Assembly (NCBI GenBank): GCA_014695325.1
Contig: JACJNZ010000088.1
Span: 26,300 to 90,299, forward strand
Direction: 5' to 3'
Origin: Cyanobacteria bacterium FACHB-502
Lineage (GTDB): Bacteria; Cyanobacteriota; Cyanobacteriia; Elainellales; Elainellaceae
DNA: 64,000 nt
How positions within the stretch are numbered: the first letter of the stretch is position 1; every line of letters starts with the position of its first letter. Positions 1 through 8,025 of this stretch are shown piece after piece. The position numbers and the translations under genes are program-made. A model generated the notes under the pieces. That model ran no database searches. It was not told where the DNA came from and worked only from the letters and a program-made list of their open reading frames with translations.

Positions 1-2
1 TC

Positions 3-260
3 CTACCTTTCAAGGCTGAGAGAGCCGGAAAGAGAACGATGAAGGTTGATCCGACTGGCACAAGTCAGCATTGCTGTGTTTGCCTCAACCGTGTCCCAAA
101 AGAGTTGTCAGATCGCTGGCACTTCTGCCTAGAATGCAAAGCAGAAATGCCACGCGATACAAATTCGGGGGTACTGATCAAAAAAGTGGGGTTGGGACTC
201 GCCTCACTCAAAAAAGCTCAAAGAACCTCGGTTCGGAGAGAAGCCCGCGCTGTAGCGTAG
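3..260 (+). CDS. tnpB: TnpB (IS200/IS605 accessory nuclease), C-terminal part, cut by window start
   Basis: The reading frame is open from the first bases of the window, so the gene begins outside it. The visible 85 or so residues match the end of TnpB, the RNA-guided nuclease of IS200/IS605 elements. They show KVDPTGTSQHC, paired cysteines (CCVC and later CLEC) that would form the zinc finger, then PRDTNSG, in the position of the RuvC-III Asp motif (usually DRDxNAA). The tail after this motif is a basic run, as in other TnpBs. Whether the upstream part is intact cannot be seen. Annotated starts such as the ATG at 39 would be internal to the protein. Family assignment is by motif only. Confidence 0.8.
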   Translation, partial: LPFKAERAGKRTMKVDPTGTSQHCCVCLNRVPKELSDRWHFCLECKAEMPRDTNSGVLIKKVGLGLASLKKAQRTSVRREARAVA

Positions 261-283
261 CTCAGCGTCGGGAGTAGTTCACC
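244..283 (+). mobile_element. Right end of the first tnpB element, with end hairpin
   Basis: CCCGCGCTG at 244-252 pairs with CAGCGTCGGG at 263-272, forming an imperfect hairpin. It is followed by GTAGTTCAC. The two tnpB remnants at about 1.4 and 9.1 kb also finish in TAGTTCA, which suggests the same element family and a shared right end. In TnpB systems the 3' end of the gene and the right end template the omega-RNA, whose guide is the flanking sequence just downstream (here from about 284). Confidence 0.5.
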
Positions 284-385
284 CCTGGGAGTATGTCAAA
301 TGATTAATTCCACTTGCAATGCATAAACAGTTGAACGATCGCCTTTTTCCAGTCATGATCAAGATGGAGTTGCTGAACGGGAACT

Positions 386-1183
386 ATGCGATCGCCCTTT
401 CCTGGAATGAACCCTTATCTGGAGAACTCAGAGCTATGGTCGGAAGTTCATAGCCGATTGATTGTCGCGATCGCTGACGAAATTGCCCTGCCGTTACGCC
501 CCAATTACTATGTTGCCGTAGAAAAGCGTACCTACATGGCGGAACCCGATGATAGTGTTTTGGTTGGAATTCCAGATGTCTCAGTCTTTTCAAAGTCAGC
601 AGCCAATCGTCGAGGGGATGAATCCCAAGCTACAACGGCGGTTCTGCCGTCTGCCTCTGAACCGTTGACGGTTACAGTTCCGCTGATGGAGGAGATGCAG
701 GAGCGATATTTAGAGATTCGGGAAGTGAAGACTGGCGCGGTGATTACGACGCTTGAGGTACTGTCTCCTAAGAATAAACGGGCTGGGGAAGGACGGGATG
801 CCTATTTACGAAAGCGGCAGCAGGTTTTGACGAGTTTGACGCATTTGGTTGAAATTGACCTGCTGCGAGCCGGAAAACCAATGCCAATTCAGGGAAACGC
901 ACCTGGTGCAGATTACCGGATTTTAGTGAGCCGGGGCGATCGCCGTCCAACTGCTCAGCTTTACGCATTTAGCTTACGTGATCCGATTCCTAGTTTCCCG
1001 TTGCCCTTGAAGGTTGGAGATGCAGAACTGCTAGTCAACCTGAATGAGACCTTGAATGGTGTCTATGAGCGGGCGGGGTTTGATCTGCGAATTGACTATA
1101 CGCAACCCCTGCAACCTCCCCTTTCGGAAGAGGGAATTTCTTGGGTTAGTGAGTTATTGCAGGAGGCTGGGTTGAGGTCGTAG
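386..1183 (+). CDS. DUF4058 family protein
   Basis: A 265-residue protein that opens with SPFPGMNPYLE, the signature of the DUF4058 family, which is widespread in cyanobacteria and has no established function. Further family-like stretches are PDVSVF near residue 67 and EVLSPKNK near residue 126. The latter resembles the catalytic lysine region of restriction-like nuclease folds, but this comparison is weak. No signal peptide or membrane segment is seen. The ATG at 386 is embedded in a HIP1-like GCGATCGC. The gene stands alone between transposon debris and does not form an operon with its neighbours. Confidence 0.85.
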   Translation: MRSPFPGMNPYLENSELWSEVHSRLIVAIADEIALPLRPNYYVAVEKRTYMAEPDDSVLVGIPDVSVFSKSAANRRGDESQATTAVLPSASEPLTVTVPLMEEMQERYLEIREVKTGAVITTLEVLSPKNKRAGEGRDAYLRKRQQVLTSLTHLVEIDLLRAGKPMPIQGNAPGADYRILVSRGDRRPTAQLYAFSLRDPIPSFPLPLKVGDAELLVNLNETLNGVYERAGFDLRIDYTQPLQPPLSEEGISWVSELLQEAGLRS

Positions 1184-1407
1184 GAGTTTGTCTACAAAAT
1201 CTATGATTTGCCTGCAGTGCCCCTGGCCTGTGGGAATAATAGGGTAAACTTCCCACCAGCTAGGAGCCGGAGGCTGTGGAGCTTCCTAGAAACTGACCTG
1301 TACCGAAACGTTTCAGTACAAATCACCATGACAACTCCCGACGCTGATTGCAAGCAATACAGCGCGGGCTTCTTGAACCTCACGATTCAAGTTTCTGTCT
1401 CATCGAC
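1184..1407. other. Non-coding stretch with one isolated palindromic site
   Basis: No convincing gene is seen. The stretch contains the first copy of the parAB-type palindrome (1299-1320) and ends at the right end of the leftward tnpB remnant. Open frames here have no recognisable protein features. Confidence 0.5.
1299..1320. promoter_or_regulatory. Palindromic site 1 (parAB-type operator or centromere, isolated copy)
   Basis: A 22-bp near-perfect palindrome with core GAAACGTTTC flanked by GTAC. It matches the three sites upstream of parA (2864, 2972, 3111) but lies 1.5 kb further left, beyond the IS6-type element and a tnpB remnant. Confidence 0.65.
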
Positions 1408-1634
1408 ACATGAACTACACCTACGCTCTGTAGCGTGGGGTTTCTGGCGTTTCTTCTCCCACGCTTGCTTCCACCCCCTAGTTGCCTGTGGATTGGAAGT
1501 AGAGGCTTGAAATCTACGCTTGAGGAGGTCAGTTCCTAACCCCCATACCAAATTCACTCTTGCTGCAGCTACGTCTCTATCTTCGACGCAACCGCACTCG
1601 CATTGATGAATTCGTGGATCTAATGTCTTCGGTT
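1408..1634 (-). pseudogene. tnpB C-terminal remnant, truncated by an IS6-type element
   Basis: Read leftward from 1634, this strand encodes QFQPKTLDPRIHQCECGC followed by VEDRDVAAARVNL. These are the last zinc-finger cysteines and the RuvC-III Asp motif of TnpB. A basic tail (QATRGWKQAWEKKRQK) follows and ends near GTGTAGTTCAT at 1408-1418. The upstream part of the gene is missing because the left end of the IS6-type element starts at 1635. The stretch 1408-1546 is nearly identical to the inverse of 8988-9121, so a second remnant of the same family lies 7.4 kb away in the opposite orientation. The retained part is the end that would template the omega-RNA. Confidence 0.7.
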
Positions 1635-2627
1635 GAAACTGTCAGAACTGGGTACTCGACTTGAGGGCGGAAGCCCTGACTTGGTAGACTGGCTCCTGTT
1701 TCCAGCCTCCGCCCAGCGAACTCTTTATGAACTGCCCGGATTGTGGCTCAGCTCGTACCACTCGCTTGCAACGCACAACAAACCTGGGCTATGCTCTGTT
1801 TCGCTGCAAGGATTGTTGCCGCAGTTTCAACGAACGGACTGGCACCCCTTTCAATTTCATCGAGGTGCCCACCGATATCGTCTTTCAAGTCCTGCTCTGT
1901 CGATTGCGTTACAAGTTGAGCTTTCGCGACATTGCCGAATTCTTCTTGCTACGTGGCTTCGAGTTTACGCATGAAACGGTGCGCGATTGGGAAGAACGCT
2001 TTGCTCCCGTTTTTGCCAAGCAGCTGAGAGCCAAACGTAAGGGAAAGGTTGGAAAGATCTGGTTTGCGGACGAGACGTACATCCGTGTCAAAGGTCAGTG
2101 GTGCTATCTGTACGGTGCGATCGATGAGTATGGAAATTTGGTGGATGTGAGGTTGAGCAAAAAGCGAGACATGGCAGCAGCAAAAGCGTTTTTTGCTCAA
2201 GCGCATGAAGTAGCGGAACAATCACCGCAACGAGTGGTGACAGATAGACTGAGTTCGTATCCCAGAGCAATTGATGAGGAATTGGGTTCAGACGTTGAAC
2301 ATCAAGTCAGAGGTTGTTTGGAGAATCCGATCGAACAGAGCCATCGAGGGATCAAGCAACGTTACTATCCAATGCTAGGATTTGGAGCGATTGAGAGTGC
2401 GAAACGGTTTTGTCAGGCGTTTGATGAAGTGAAGCAGTTTTTGCGACCGAGAGCAAGAATGACAGAGTTGGTGTCTCTGTCTGAGCAACGAGAACAATTT
2501 ATTAAACGAGTGAATGAATTTCAAGAACTCTCTCAAGCGATTTAATTAAATATAAAAGAGAGAAAGCTTGTAATGATAGCAATGTGCAAAAAAAGCCGCC
2601 ATTTAAGTACTTAGACCTGACAGTTTC
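1635..2627 (+). mobile_element. IS6-type insertion sequence (about 993 bp)
   Basis: The ends carry an 11-bp terminal inverted repeat: GAAACTGTCAG at 1635-1645 and its complement CTGACAGTTTC at 2617-2627. Weaker matching follows inwards (both ends have AGTACT or GTACT further in). One transposase gene fills the element. The 8 bp on either side (ending at 1634 and starting at 2628) differ, so there is no target duplication. That fits replicative cointegrate formation or adjacent deletion, which is typical of IS6 elements. The left end cuts a tnpB remnant and the right end cuts another decayed frame. Confidence 0.75.
1727..2545 (+). CDS. IS6 family (IS240-like) DDE transposase
   Basis: A 272-residue transposase. 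An N-terminal zinc ribbon (CPDC at residues 3-6, CKDC at 27-30) is followed by a helix-turn-helix region (LSFRDIAEFF), then the catalytic core: WFADETY with Asp115, VVTDRLSSYP with Asp173, and NPIEQSHRGIKQR with Glu203. The last motif and the following RYYPM are hallmarks of the IS6/IS240 group. The length is a little above the usual 230-240 residues because of the N-terminal zinc ribbon, which is common in cyanobacterial members. The ATG at 1727 directly precedes the zinc ribbon. The gene appears complete and the element may be active. Confidence 0.9.
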   Translation: MNCPDCGSARTTRLQRTTNLGYALFRCKDCCRSFNERTGTPFNFIEVPTDIVFQVLLCRLRYKLSFRDIAEFFLLRGFEFTHETVRDWEERFAPVFAKQLRAKRKGKVGKIWFADETYIRVKGQWCYLYGAIDEYGNLVDVRLSKKRDMAAAKAFFAQAHEVAEQSPQRVVTDRLSSYPRAIDEELGSDVEHQVRGCLENPIEQSHRGIKQRYYPMLGFGAIESAKRFCQAFDEVKQFLRPRARMTELVSLSEQREQFIKRVNEFQELSQAI

Positions 2628-2856
2628 TGTTTGTGCCCAAGCGTTATTCTTTGATTTAGCCTGCGACCGTTTCCTTAAACAGTTTGCCTGTGGAAAAGGC
2701 AGGAACAGTGCTTGAGGAGGTTGTTCACGCACCATTCGCCGAGCCTTAGAATCGCGATAAAGGGTTCACTCTGGCAAATTCTCGATTAGGGCAACCCACT
2801 GCTTGGCAATCCCCTGCGCCTGTCCAGCGATCGTTACTCGGTGAACTTGGAAATCT
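2628..2856 (-). pseudogene. Degenerate coding remnant with an in-frame stop
   Basis: Read leftward from about 2856, the strand encodes DFQVHRVTIAGQAQGIAKQW, then VALIENLPE, a TGA stop, and TLYRDSKARRMVREQPPQ. The frame stays open to the IS6-type right end at 2627. Composition and continuity across the stop suggest a formerly coding frame, probably with a tryptophan codon changed to TGA. No start codon is visible, and the 3' end is removed by the insertion sequence. The family is not recognised. Confidence 0.4.
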
Positions 2857-2863
2857 CAAAACC

Positions 2864-2885
2864 TGTACTGAAACGTTTCGGTACA
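2864..2885. promoter_or_regulatory. Palindromic site 2 upstream of parA
   Basis: A 22-bp palindrome with core GAAACGTTTC, one of three copies in the 290 bp before parA (sites begin at 2864, 2972 and 3111). The left arm has one substitution (GTACT in place of GTACC). Likely bound by a plasmid protein such as the partition complex or a repressor. Confidence 0.7.
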
Positions 2886-2971
2886 CTCGTTTTCCTCAGA
2901 ATTCTGAAAATTGATTTGCTAAAGTGGGATTTTTTTGAGAACTGGGTATAGAATTTTTAGAGACTGAAACC

Positions 2972-2993
2972 TGTACCGAAACGTTTCAGTACA
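2972..2993. promoter_or_regulatory. Palindromic site 3 upstream of parA
   Basis: Same 22-bp palindrome. It lies 108 bp after the start of site 2 and 139 bp before the start of site 4. Identical in sequence to site 1 at 1299. Confidence 0.7.
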
Positions 2994-3110
2994 CTAATAA
3001 TCTTTAGCGTAAAGCTTTGCATTTTAGCATTCCCGTACATCCAGGCTTCGACAAGACGTGCCTCTGGTGACGCTCTGCAAAGCACCCAAATCAAGTTTTT
3101 ATCCATTTTC

Positions 3111-3132
3111 TGTACCGAAACGTTTCGGTATA
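3111..3132. promoter_or_regulatory. Palindromic site 4, immediately upstream of parA
   Basis: The most symmetric copy, with GTACCGAAACGTTTCGGTA at its centre. It ends 20 bp before the parA ATG, next to the ribosome binding site AAGGAG (3139-3144). A protein bound here would block expression of parAB, so autoregulation is likely. Confidence 0.75.
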
Positions 3133-3152
3133 CCATTCAAGGAGTAAAAAGT

Positions 3153-3779
3153 ATGACGACAAAGATCATTGCCGTAGTAAATGGCAAGGGTGGGGTTGCA
3201 AAAACAACGACTGCCTTTAATCTGGCTGCAATTTATTCTCGTAGGCACGAGGTTTTACTGGTGGACTCCGATCCCCAAGGCAGCGCAACGGCATGGGCAA
3301 GCCGAGGGAAGCAGCCTTTTGTAGTCGCAAGAGAGAGCAATCCTGAGATTCTTGCTCGGCTAAAAAAGATTGATCAATACGATCTGATTATCTGCGATAC
3401 CCCTCCGAATCTTGGGTCAGGCACACTCAGCGCGATCGTGTCTGCGGCAGACTACGTAGTGCTACCGACACCCCCATCATTGATGGACTTGATTGCCCTG
3501 ATGGAAACCGTTACAACCTCGATCGCGCCAACTCAGGTGAAGCATCGGGTTGTCCTGACAAAAGTTGATCCACGGAGAATGACAGATGCCGTTGATGTGC
3601 AGGAAAGTTTAAGAGCAGACGGCATCCCGGTTTGCAGTTCGATTGTTCGCCTCTATGCTGGCCATGAGAAATCGGTCGTGGATGGAGTATCGATTCTGGC
3701 ATGGAAGGGTAGGAACGCCAAGGAAGCAGGCGCAGACTATAAAAACGTGGCTGACGAATTGCAGCGGGAGTGGAACTAA
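3153..3779 (+). CDS. parA: ParA-type partition ATPase (short form)
   Basis: A 208-residue ATPase of the ParA family. It drives plasmid segregation by ATP-dependent binding to the nucleoid together with the centromere-binding protein. The deviant Walker A motif GKGGVAKTTT is at residues 11-20, VDSDPQGSAT near residue 40, and ICDTPP near 80 is the Walker B position. There is no N-terminal helix-turn-helix domain, so it resembles the short type Ib ParAs, which rely on the partner protein for autoregulation. AAGGAG lies 8 bases before the ATG. The parB start follows four bases after the stop. Palindromes at 2864, 2972 and 3111 lie in the leader. Confidence 0.92.
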   Translation: MTTKIIAVVNGKGGVAKTTTAFNLAAIYSRRHEVLLVDSDPQGSATAWASRGKQPFVVARESNPEILARLKKIDQYDLIICDTPPNLGSGTLSAIVSAADYVVLPTPPSLMDLIALMETVTTSIAPTQVKHRVVLTKVDPRRMTDAVDVQESLRADGIPVCSSIVRLYAGHEKSVVDGVSILAWKGRNAKEAGADYKNVADELQREWN

Positions 3780-3783
3780 GCTA

Positions 3784-4938
3784 ATGTCAAAACCTAGAAA
3801 GATTGGCAGTGCCCTGCATGAGATCAGTAGTCAAAGGGCAACTAGCCCGTCCTCGTCTGGTCAATCTGGGCTAATTGAGCTTACAAGCCTGATCAAGCAA
3901 GCTGAAGTGGCAAAAGAACAACAGGCAGCCGATGACCAGTCTGGGGTAGAAAAGCTTCAGCAAGAACTAGAGGCGATCGGGGGTAAGTACAAAGTTGAGT
4001 TGCGTCTGATCGACCCAGACCCACATCAACCTCGAAAGACTTTTCCAAAATCGGTGATTGAGGAACGAGCGCAGAGTTTGACCCGAAATGGACAACTCAG
4101 CCCGATCATTTTGATCCCTCAACCTAATGGTCGGTATGTGCTGTTTGAGGGTGAGTTGCGCTACCGTGCAGCGACTTATCTGAAATGGAATTCTCTTGAT
4201 GCGGTTTTTCTGCCTATTGAAGTGCATCAGGCAGTGGATGCCGATCGCTTTCAGAAGCAGATGTTAACCTCAGCTCACGCCCAGCGGCTGCATGACCTTG
4301 ATCTAGCAGAGGGAATTCTGCGGCTGGTAGAACTTCGCTACCCGGAGTGGGCAGGACGCAGCAGCAATCTTCCTCGTATCCTGAATACTGTCATTACCCG
4401 ACTCAAGCGGACGAAGCAGATAGACAATCTCAAGGCAATTCGTAACGCTTCAATCGAAGAACAGCAAACCTGGATTAGAGAGATTTTAGCAGAGGACGAA
4501 CGCCCTGTTTTTCAAGTCATTTTGGGAATGCAGTACAACCCAGAAACAATCTCCAGAACAGCATTTCCTTTGCTAACCCTGACTGATGATCTGAAGGATC
4601 TTGTGCGATCAACAGGTCTAGAGTCAAGCAAAATTAAAGAGCTTCAGAAGCTGAACGCTAAAAATCTCGGTGTCGATGAGGACAAAGCTCTAGAGATTCG
4701 ATCGCAGGTTGCCCAGGAAGCTGTCGAAACTGACCTTTCTCTAAGTGAGATCAAAATCAGAGTTGCTCAGACCCTCCAGCAGCACACCACAGCAACCACT
4801 CAGCCACAGATCAGCCCTGCTATCAAAAAGGTGCAATCGATTCCAGTGGTTGGGGTGGAGCCAGAAGAACTGAGGAATCTGAAGGAAGCGCTGCTAGAGA
4901 AGGCTAAAGAGATTGAAACTCACTTATCTAACCTTTGA
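3784..4938 (+). CDS. parB: ParB/Spo0J-family partition protein
   Basis: A 384-residue partner of ParA. A variable N-terminal segment (residues 1-75) precedes the ParB N-terminal domain, seen as IDPDPHQPRKTF, then GQLSPIILIPQPNGRY and FEGELRYRAA. That last stretch corresponds to the GxRRxRA CTP-binding box of ParB proteins. A helical, presumably DNA-binding region follows, and the C-terminus is coiled-coil-like (LRNLKEALLEKAKEIETHL). The ATG at 3784 is preferred over longer in-frame extensions because it directly follows the parA stop. Its binding site may be the palindrome family upstream of parA, though this is inference. Confidence 0.88.
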   Translation: MSKPRKIGSALHEISSQRATSPSSSGQSGLIELTSLIKQAEVAKEQQAADDQSGVEKLQQELEAIGGKYKVELRLIDPDPHQPRKTFPKSVIEERAQSLTRNGQLSPIILIPQPNGRYVLFEGELRYRAATYLKWNSLDAVFLPIEVHQAVDADRFQKQMLTSAHAQRLHDLDLAEGILRLVELRYPEWAGRSSNLPRILNTVITRLKRTKQIDNLKAIRNASIEEQQTWIREILAEDERPVFQVILGMQYNPETISRTAFPLLTLTDDLKDLVRSTGLESSKIKELQKLNAKNLGVDEDKALEIRSQVAQEAVETDLSLSEIKIRVAQTLQQHTTATTQPQISPAIKKVQSIPVVGVEPEELRNLKEALLEKAKEIETHLSNL

Positions 4939-5065
4939 CTACTCAAGCATCAGCCAAACTTGAACCTTAATTCAGACAATTGATTCAGGAATTGCTACCT
5001 GAAGAAAACCACTGGAAGCCATAACCGCTCAGTTCAAGAGAAAGAAAATCTCCTTGCAGCTAACA
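4939..5065 (+). other. Short intergenic stretch
   Basis: About 125 bp between parB and the helicase gene. No promoter, palindrome or terminator stands out. Confidence 0.4.
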
Positions 5066-7315
5066 ATGACCACTGATGTCATGCAGCAGTCCATTGACCC
5101 TAACACGCAGCCGACAGTCGAGCGACTTCAAGGTGTGGTCGAACGAATTACTTATCACTCAGCAGAATCAGGCTACACCGTAGCACGGTTGAAAGCACCT
5201 CGAATGAGTGAACTCGTCACGATCGTCGGCAGTTTCGCTAACCTTCAGGCTGGGCAAACACTGCAAATGCAGGGCACTTGGCGAGAACATCCCAAGTACG
5301 GTCCCCAGTTCCAGGTGACGCAATATCAGGAAACCAAGCCTGCGACCTTAACAGGCATTGAGAAGTACCTGGGCAGCGGCCTCATCAAAGGCGTTGGACC
5401 CGTCACCGCAAAACGGATTGTGGCTCACTTTGGAGTAGAAACACTCGATATTATCGAACACCACCTCGATCGCCTGGTCGAAGTCCCCGGCATCGCCAAA
5501 AAAAGAATCAAAATGATTCAGGCTGCCTGGGTCGAGCAAAAGGCGATCAAAGAAGTCATGCTGTTTCTTCAGACGCATGGGGTTTCGACTACCTATGCGG
5601 TCAAAATCTACAAGCGCTACGGCGATGAATCCATTCAAATTGTTACAGCTAATCCTTACAGGCTTGCTACTGATGTCTACGGCATCGGCTTTGTCACTGC
5701 TGATGCGATCGCCCGTAATCTTGGCATTCATCCCAACTCCGAATTCCGCTATCGCGCTGGACTGCTGCATATCCTCAGCGAAGCAGCCGAAGAGGGACAC
5801 TGCTTTCTCCCTCAATCCGAACTGGTAGAACGTACCGTCGAACGACTAGCTCTCCCGGATCATCGCATTGATGCAAGCGATATCCTTGCCCTCACCACCG
5901 ACATGACAATCGATGGGGAACTGATGATGCAGGGGGGAACGAGGGACTTGCAGGGACAATTCCTCTGCTATGCCCCGCCCTTCTTCCACACCGAACAGGG
6001 CTTAGCCAACCGAGTGAAACACCTGCTGAGCCAGCCTGTTACTGTCGATGTGCCGCGCGTGGAGCGCTGGATCGATCGCTTCGTTACCAGTACCAGACTT
6101 CAATTGTCCCAGCAGCAGCGGCAGGCAGTGGTCATGGCAGCCTCCCATCGGGTACTGATCCTTACAGGGGGTCCCGGTACGGGCAAATCCTTTACCTGCA
6201 AAACGATCGTTGCGCTCTGGAAAGCAATGGGCAAGACGATTACACTTGCTTCTCCGACCGGACGGGCTGCCCAGCGTTTGAGTGAGATGACCGGGCAGGA
6301 AGCGAAAACCCTGCATCGCCTGCTGGAGATCGACCCCAAAACGATGAAATTTAAGCGAGACCAGGACAACCCCATCCCTGCTGAAGCGATCGTGGTGGAT
6401 GAGGCTTCGATGATGGATTTATTCCTAGCCAATTCGCTGTTTAAGGCAGTTGCACCCAATGCTCATCTCTTAATTGTGGGAGACACGGATCAGTTACCGA
6501 GCGTCGGTCCTGGTGCCGTGTTGAACGATTTAATTGCCTCTGGACTCATGCCCGTCGTCCGACTCACTCAGGTTTTCCGACAGGCGCAGCAGTCCGCGAT
6601 TGTCACCAATGCTCATCGGATTAATGGAGGAGAACTGCCCCAGCTAGAACGGGTCGGCAATCAGCCCAAATCCGACTGTCTCTGGTTTATGGCTGAAAAC
6701 CCTCAGTATGGCGTCGCCGGAATTCAAGATATGGTAACTCATCTCATCCCGCAGCTCGGGTTTGACCCAGCCCGGGATGTCCAGGTGCTTTGTCCGATGA
6801 GCCGAGGCGAGATGGGCACCCGCAACCTGAACCAAGTCCTCCAGCAGCTCATCAATCCTCCCCATCCCAGCAAAGCAGAACTGGTGCGGGGAGGCATGAC
6901 GTTTAGAGTGGGCGATCGCATCCTGCAATTGAAAAACGACTACAACCGCGAAGTGTTCAATGGCGACCTGGGAATCATCAGCGCGATCGACACTGAGGAA
7001 CAGGAGCTGTTAGCGCGATTTGGGGAACGGGATGTGGCTTATGACTACGCTGACCTGGATGAAATCACGTTGGCATTTGCGACGACAATTCACAAGTCTC
7101 AGGGCAGTGAATACCCGGTTGTGATTCTTCCCATCTTCACGCAGCATCAAATCATGCTCTCGCGCAACTTAATCTATACCGGGCTAACGCGTGCCCGTCG
7201 TCTGGTCATCCTGGTCGGTGGACAAAAGGCGATCGCAATGGCAATTAGTCAAGTTCGGGATCAGCAACGCTACACCCTGCTGGCACATCGGCTGAAAACA
7301 GCCGCAGCTCTTTGA
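5066..7315 (+). CDS. recD2: RecD2-type superfamily 1 DNA helicase
   Basis: A protein of about 749 residues with the layout of RecD2/YrrC helicases, which unwind DNA 5' to 3' without RecBC. An OB-like N-terminal domain (GVVERITYHSAESGYTVARL) is followed by helix-hairpin-helix segments (GVGPVTAKRIV, VPGIAKKRI). Next is the ATPase core with Walker A TGGPGTGKSF near residue 368, VVDEASMMD (Walker B) near 448, GDTDQLPSVGPG (motif III), and a C-terminal UvrD-like part (TTIHKSQGSEYP, LIYTGLTRARR). The ATG at 5066 is chosen. An in-frame TTG at 5054 is also possible, and neither has a strong ribosome binding site. It may serve plasmid replication or repair. Confidence 0.9.
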   Translation: MTTDVMQQSIDPNTQPTVERLQGVVERITYHSAESGYTVARLKAPRMSELVTIVGSFANLQAGQTLQMQGTWREHPKYGPQFQVTQYQETKPATLTGIEKYLGSGLIKGVGPVTAKRIVAHFGVETLDIIEHHLDRLVEVPGIAKKRIKMIQAAWVEQKAIKEVMLFLQTHGVSTTYAVKIYKRYGDESIQIVTANPYRLATDVYGIGFVTADAIARNLGIHPNSEFRYRAGLLHILSEAAEEGHCFLPQSELVERTVERLALPDHRIDASDILALTTDMTIDGELMMQGGTRDLQGQFLCYAPPFFHTEQGLANRVKHLLSQPVTVDVPRVERWIDRFVTSTRLQLSQQQRQAVVMAASHRVLILTGGPGTGKSFTCKTIVALWKAMGKTITLASPTGRAAQRLSEMTGQEAKTLHRLLEIDPKTMKFKRDQDNPIPAEAIVVDEASMMDLFLANSLFKAVAPNAHLLIVGDTDQLPSVGPGAVLNDLIASGLMPVVRLTQVFRQAQQSAIVTNAHRINGGELPQLERVGNQPKSDCLWFMAENPQYGVAGIQDMVTHLIPQLGFDPARDVQVLCPMSRGEMGTRNLNQVLQQLINPPHPSKAELVRGGMTFRVGDRILQLKNDYNREVFNGDLGIISAIDTEEQELLARFGERDVAYDYADLDEITLAFATTIHKSQGSEYPVVILPIFTQHQIMLSRNLIYTGLTRARRLVILVGGQKAIAMAISQVRDQQRYTLLAHRLKTAAAL

Positions 7316-7498
7316 GCCACAGACCCCACCTCGCATCCGATCGAACCCAGCATTTTTGCCTTAGACCAACTTTTGATGAGAGAAGTTGAGGGAGCTGTAT
7401 TTTTTCCTATCAAGCTAAGCCTGCTCTTGCTGCCAACTTTCCTTTCACTTACACTACGACTTACACCAGCAATCAACCTTACCCAAAACCCCTTGGCT
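7316..7498 (+). other. Intergenic stretch
   Basis: 183 bp with no recognised element. An in-frame extension of the following gene covers much of it, but its hydrophobic composition differs from the protein that follows, so it is treated as non-coding. Confidence 0.4.
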
Positions 7499-8023
7499 AT
7501 GCCCAGATCGCTAAACCTGAAGTGCTTGGAATGCAGTCGCTTGAGTATTGAGCAGGCGATCGAACAGCATGGGGAAAGTGGGGACGGCTGCTGGAATCCT
7601 GCGGTTTGTCATCGGAAGCGATCGCATTATCGAAATCGTCCGGACGTAAATGCAAAGCGACGAGGACAGAGAGTTGCGGAGCAAGAGCTTCAAAAACTCA
7701 TGCAAGTAGGCGAGGTGCCTTTCACTGAACGATTAAATGTCGTTCCTAAAACGCCGCCAGTCGCATTGCTCTACCTGTATCGGGAGGATCGACCCGATGC
7801 TCATCTCCATGCGATCGCAATTAGTGTTTGGCAGGGGGATCAGAAGTTAGCCGTCATTCCCCCCAAACATTGCATCGGCATGGCAAACCGTCACGTCAGG
7901 CAGTACCTTCTAGAAACCCTGGCAACACTGCAAGAGAAGTACGGCATTCGAGAATTTGAACCCGAAATTCTGATGCACCCCAAGGAGTGCCCGATCAATC
8001 CCTGTCCACTGCGAGGGCTATAG
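7499..8023 (+). CDS. Unknown cysteine-containing protein
   Basis: A 174-residue protein starting MPRSLNLKCLECSRL. The N-terminus carries a cysteine-rich segment (CLECSRLS, then CWNPAVCHRKRSHYR), which could bind a metal or nucleic acid. The rest looks like one soluble domain, and a short cysteine pair (CPINPCP) lies at the very end. The ATG at 7499 starts directly before the cysteine motif. The next gene follows after two bases, so the two are probably co-transcribed. I do not recognise a named family, although the pattern looks like a conserved cyanobacterial hypothetical protein. Confidence 0.7.
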   Translation: MPRSLNLKCLECSRLSIEQAIEQHGESGDGCWNPAVCHRKRSHYRNRPDVNAKRRGQRVAEQELQKLMQVGEVPFTERLNVVPKTPPVALLYLYREDRPDAHLHAIAISVWQGDQKLAVIPPKHCIGMANRHVRQYLLETLATLQEKYGIREFEPEILMHPKECPINPCPLRGL

Positions 8024-8025
8024 CC

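Noticed and set aside
1633..1974. Frame of 113 residues overlapping the start of the IS6-type transposase
   Set aside because: It shares DNA with a clear DDE transposase in another frame and has no motif of its own.
3643..3783. 47-residue N-terminal extension of ParB overlapping parA
   Set aside because: The extension reads parA sequence in another frame; the ATG at 3784 directly after the parA stop is the natural start.
5348..5815. 155-residue frame on the minus strand inside the helicase gene
   Set aside because: It is the mirror of a strongly supported RecD2-type gene, and its composition has no protein-family features.
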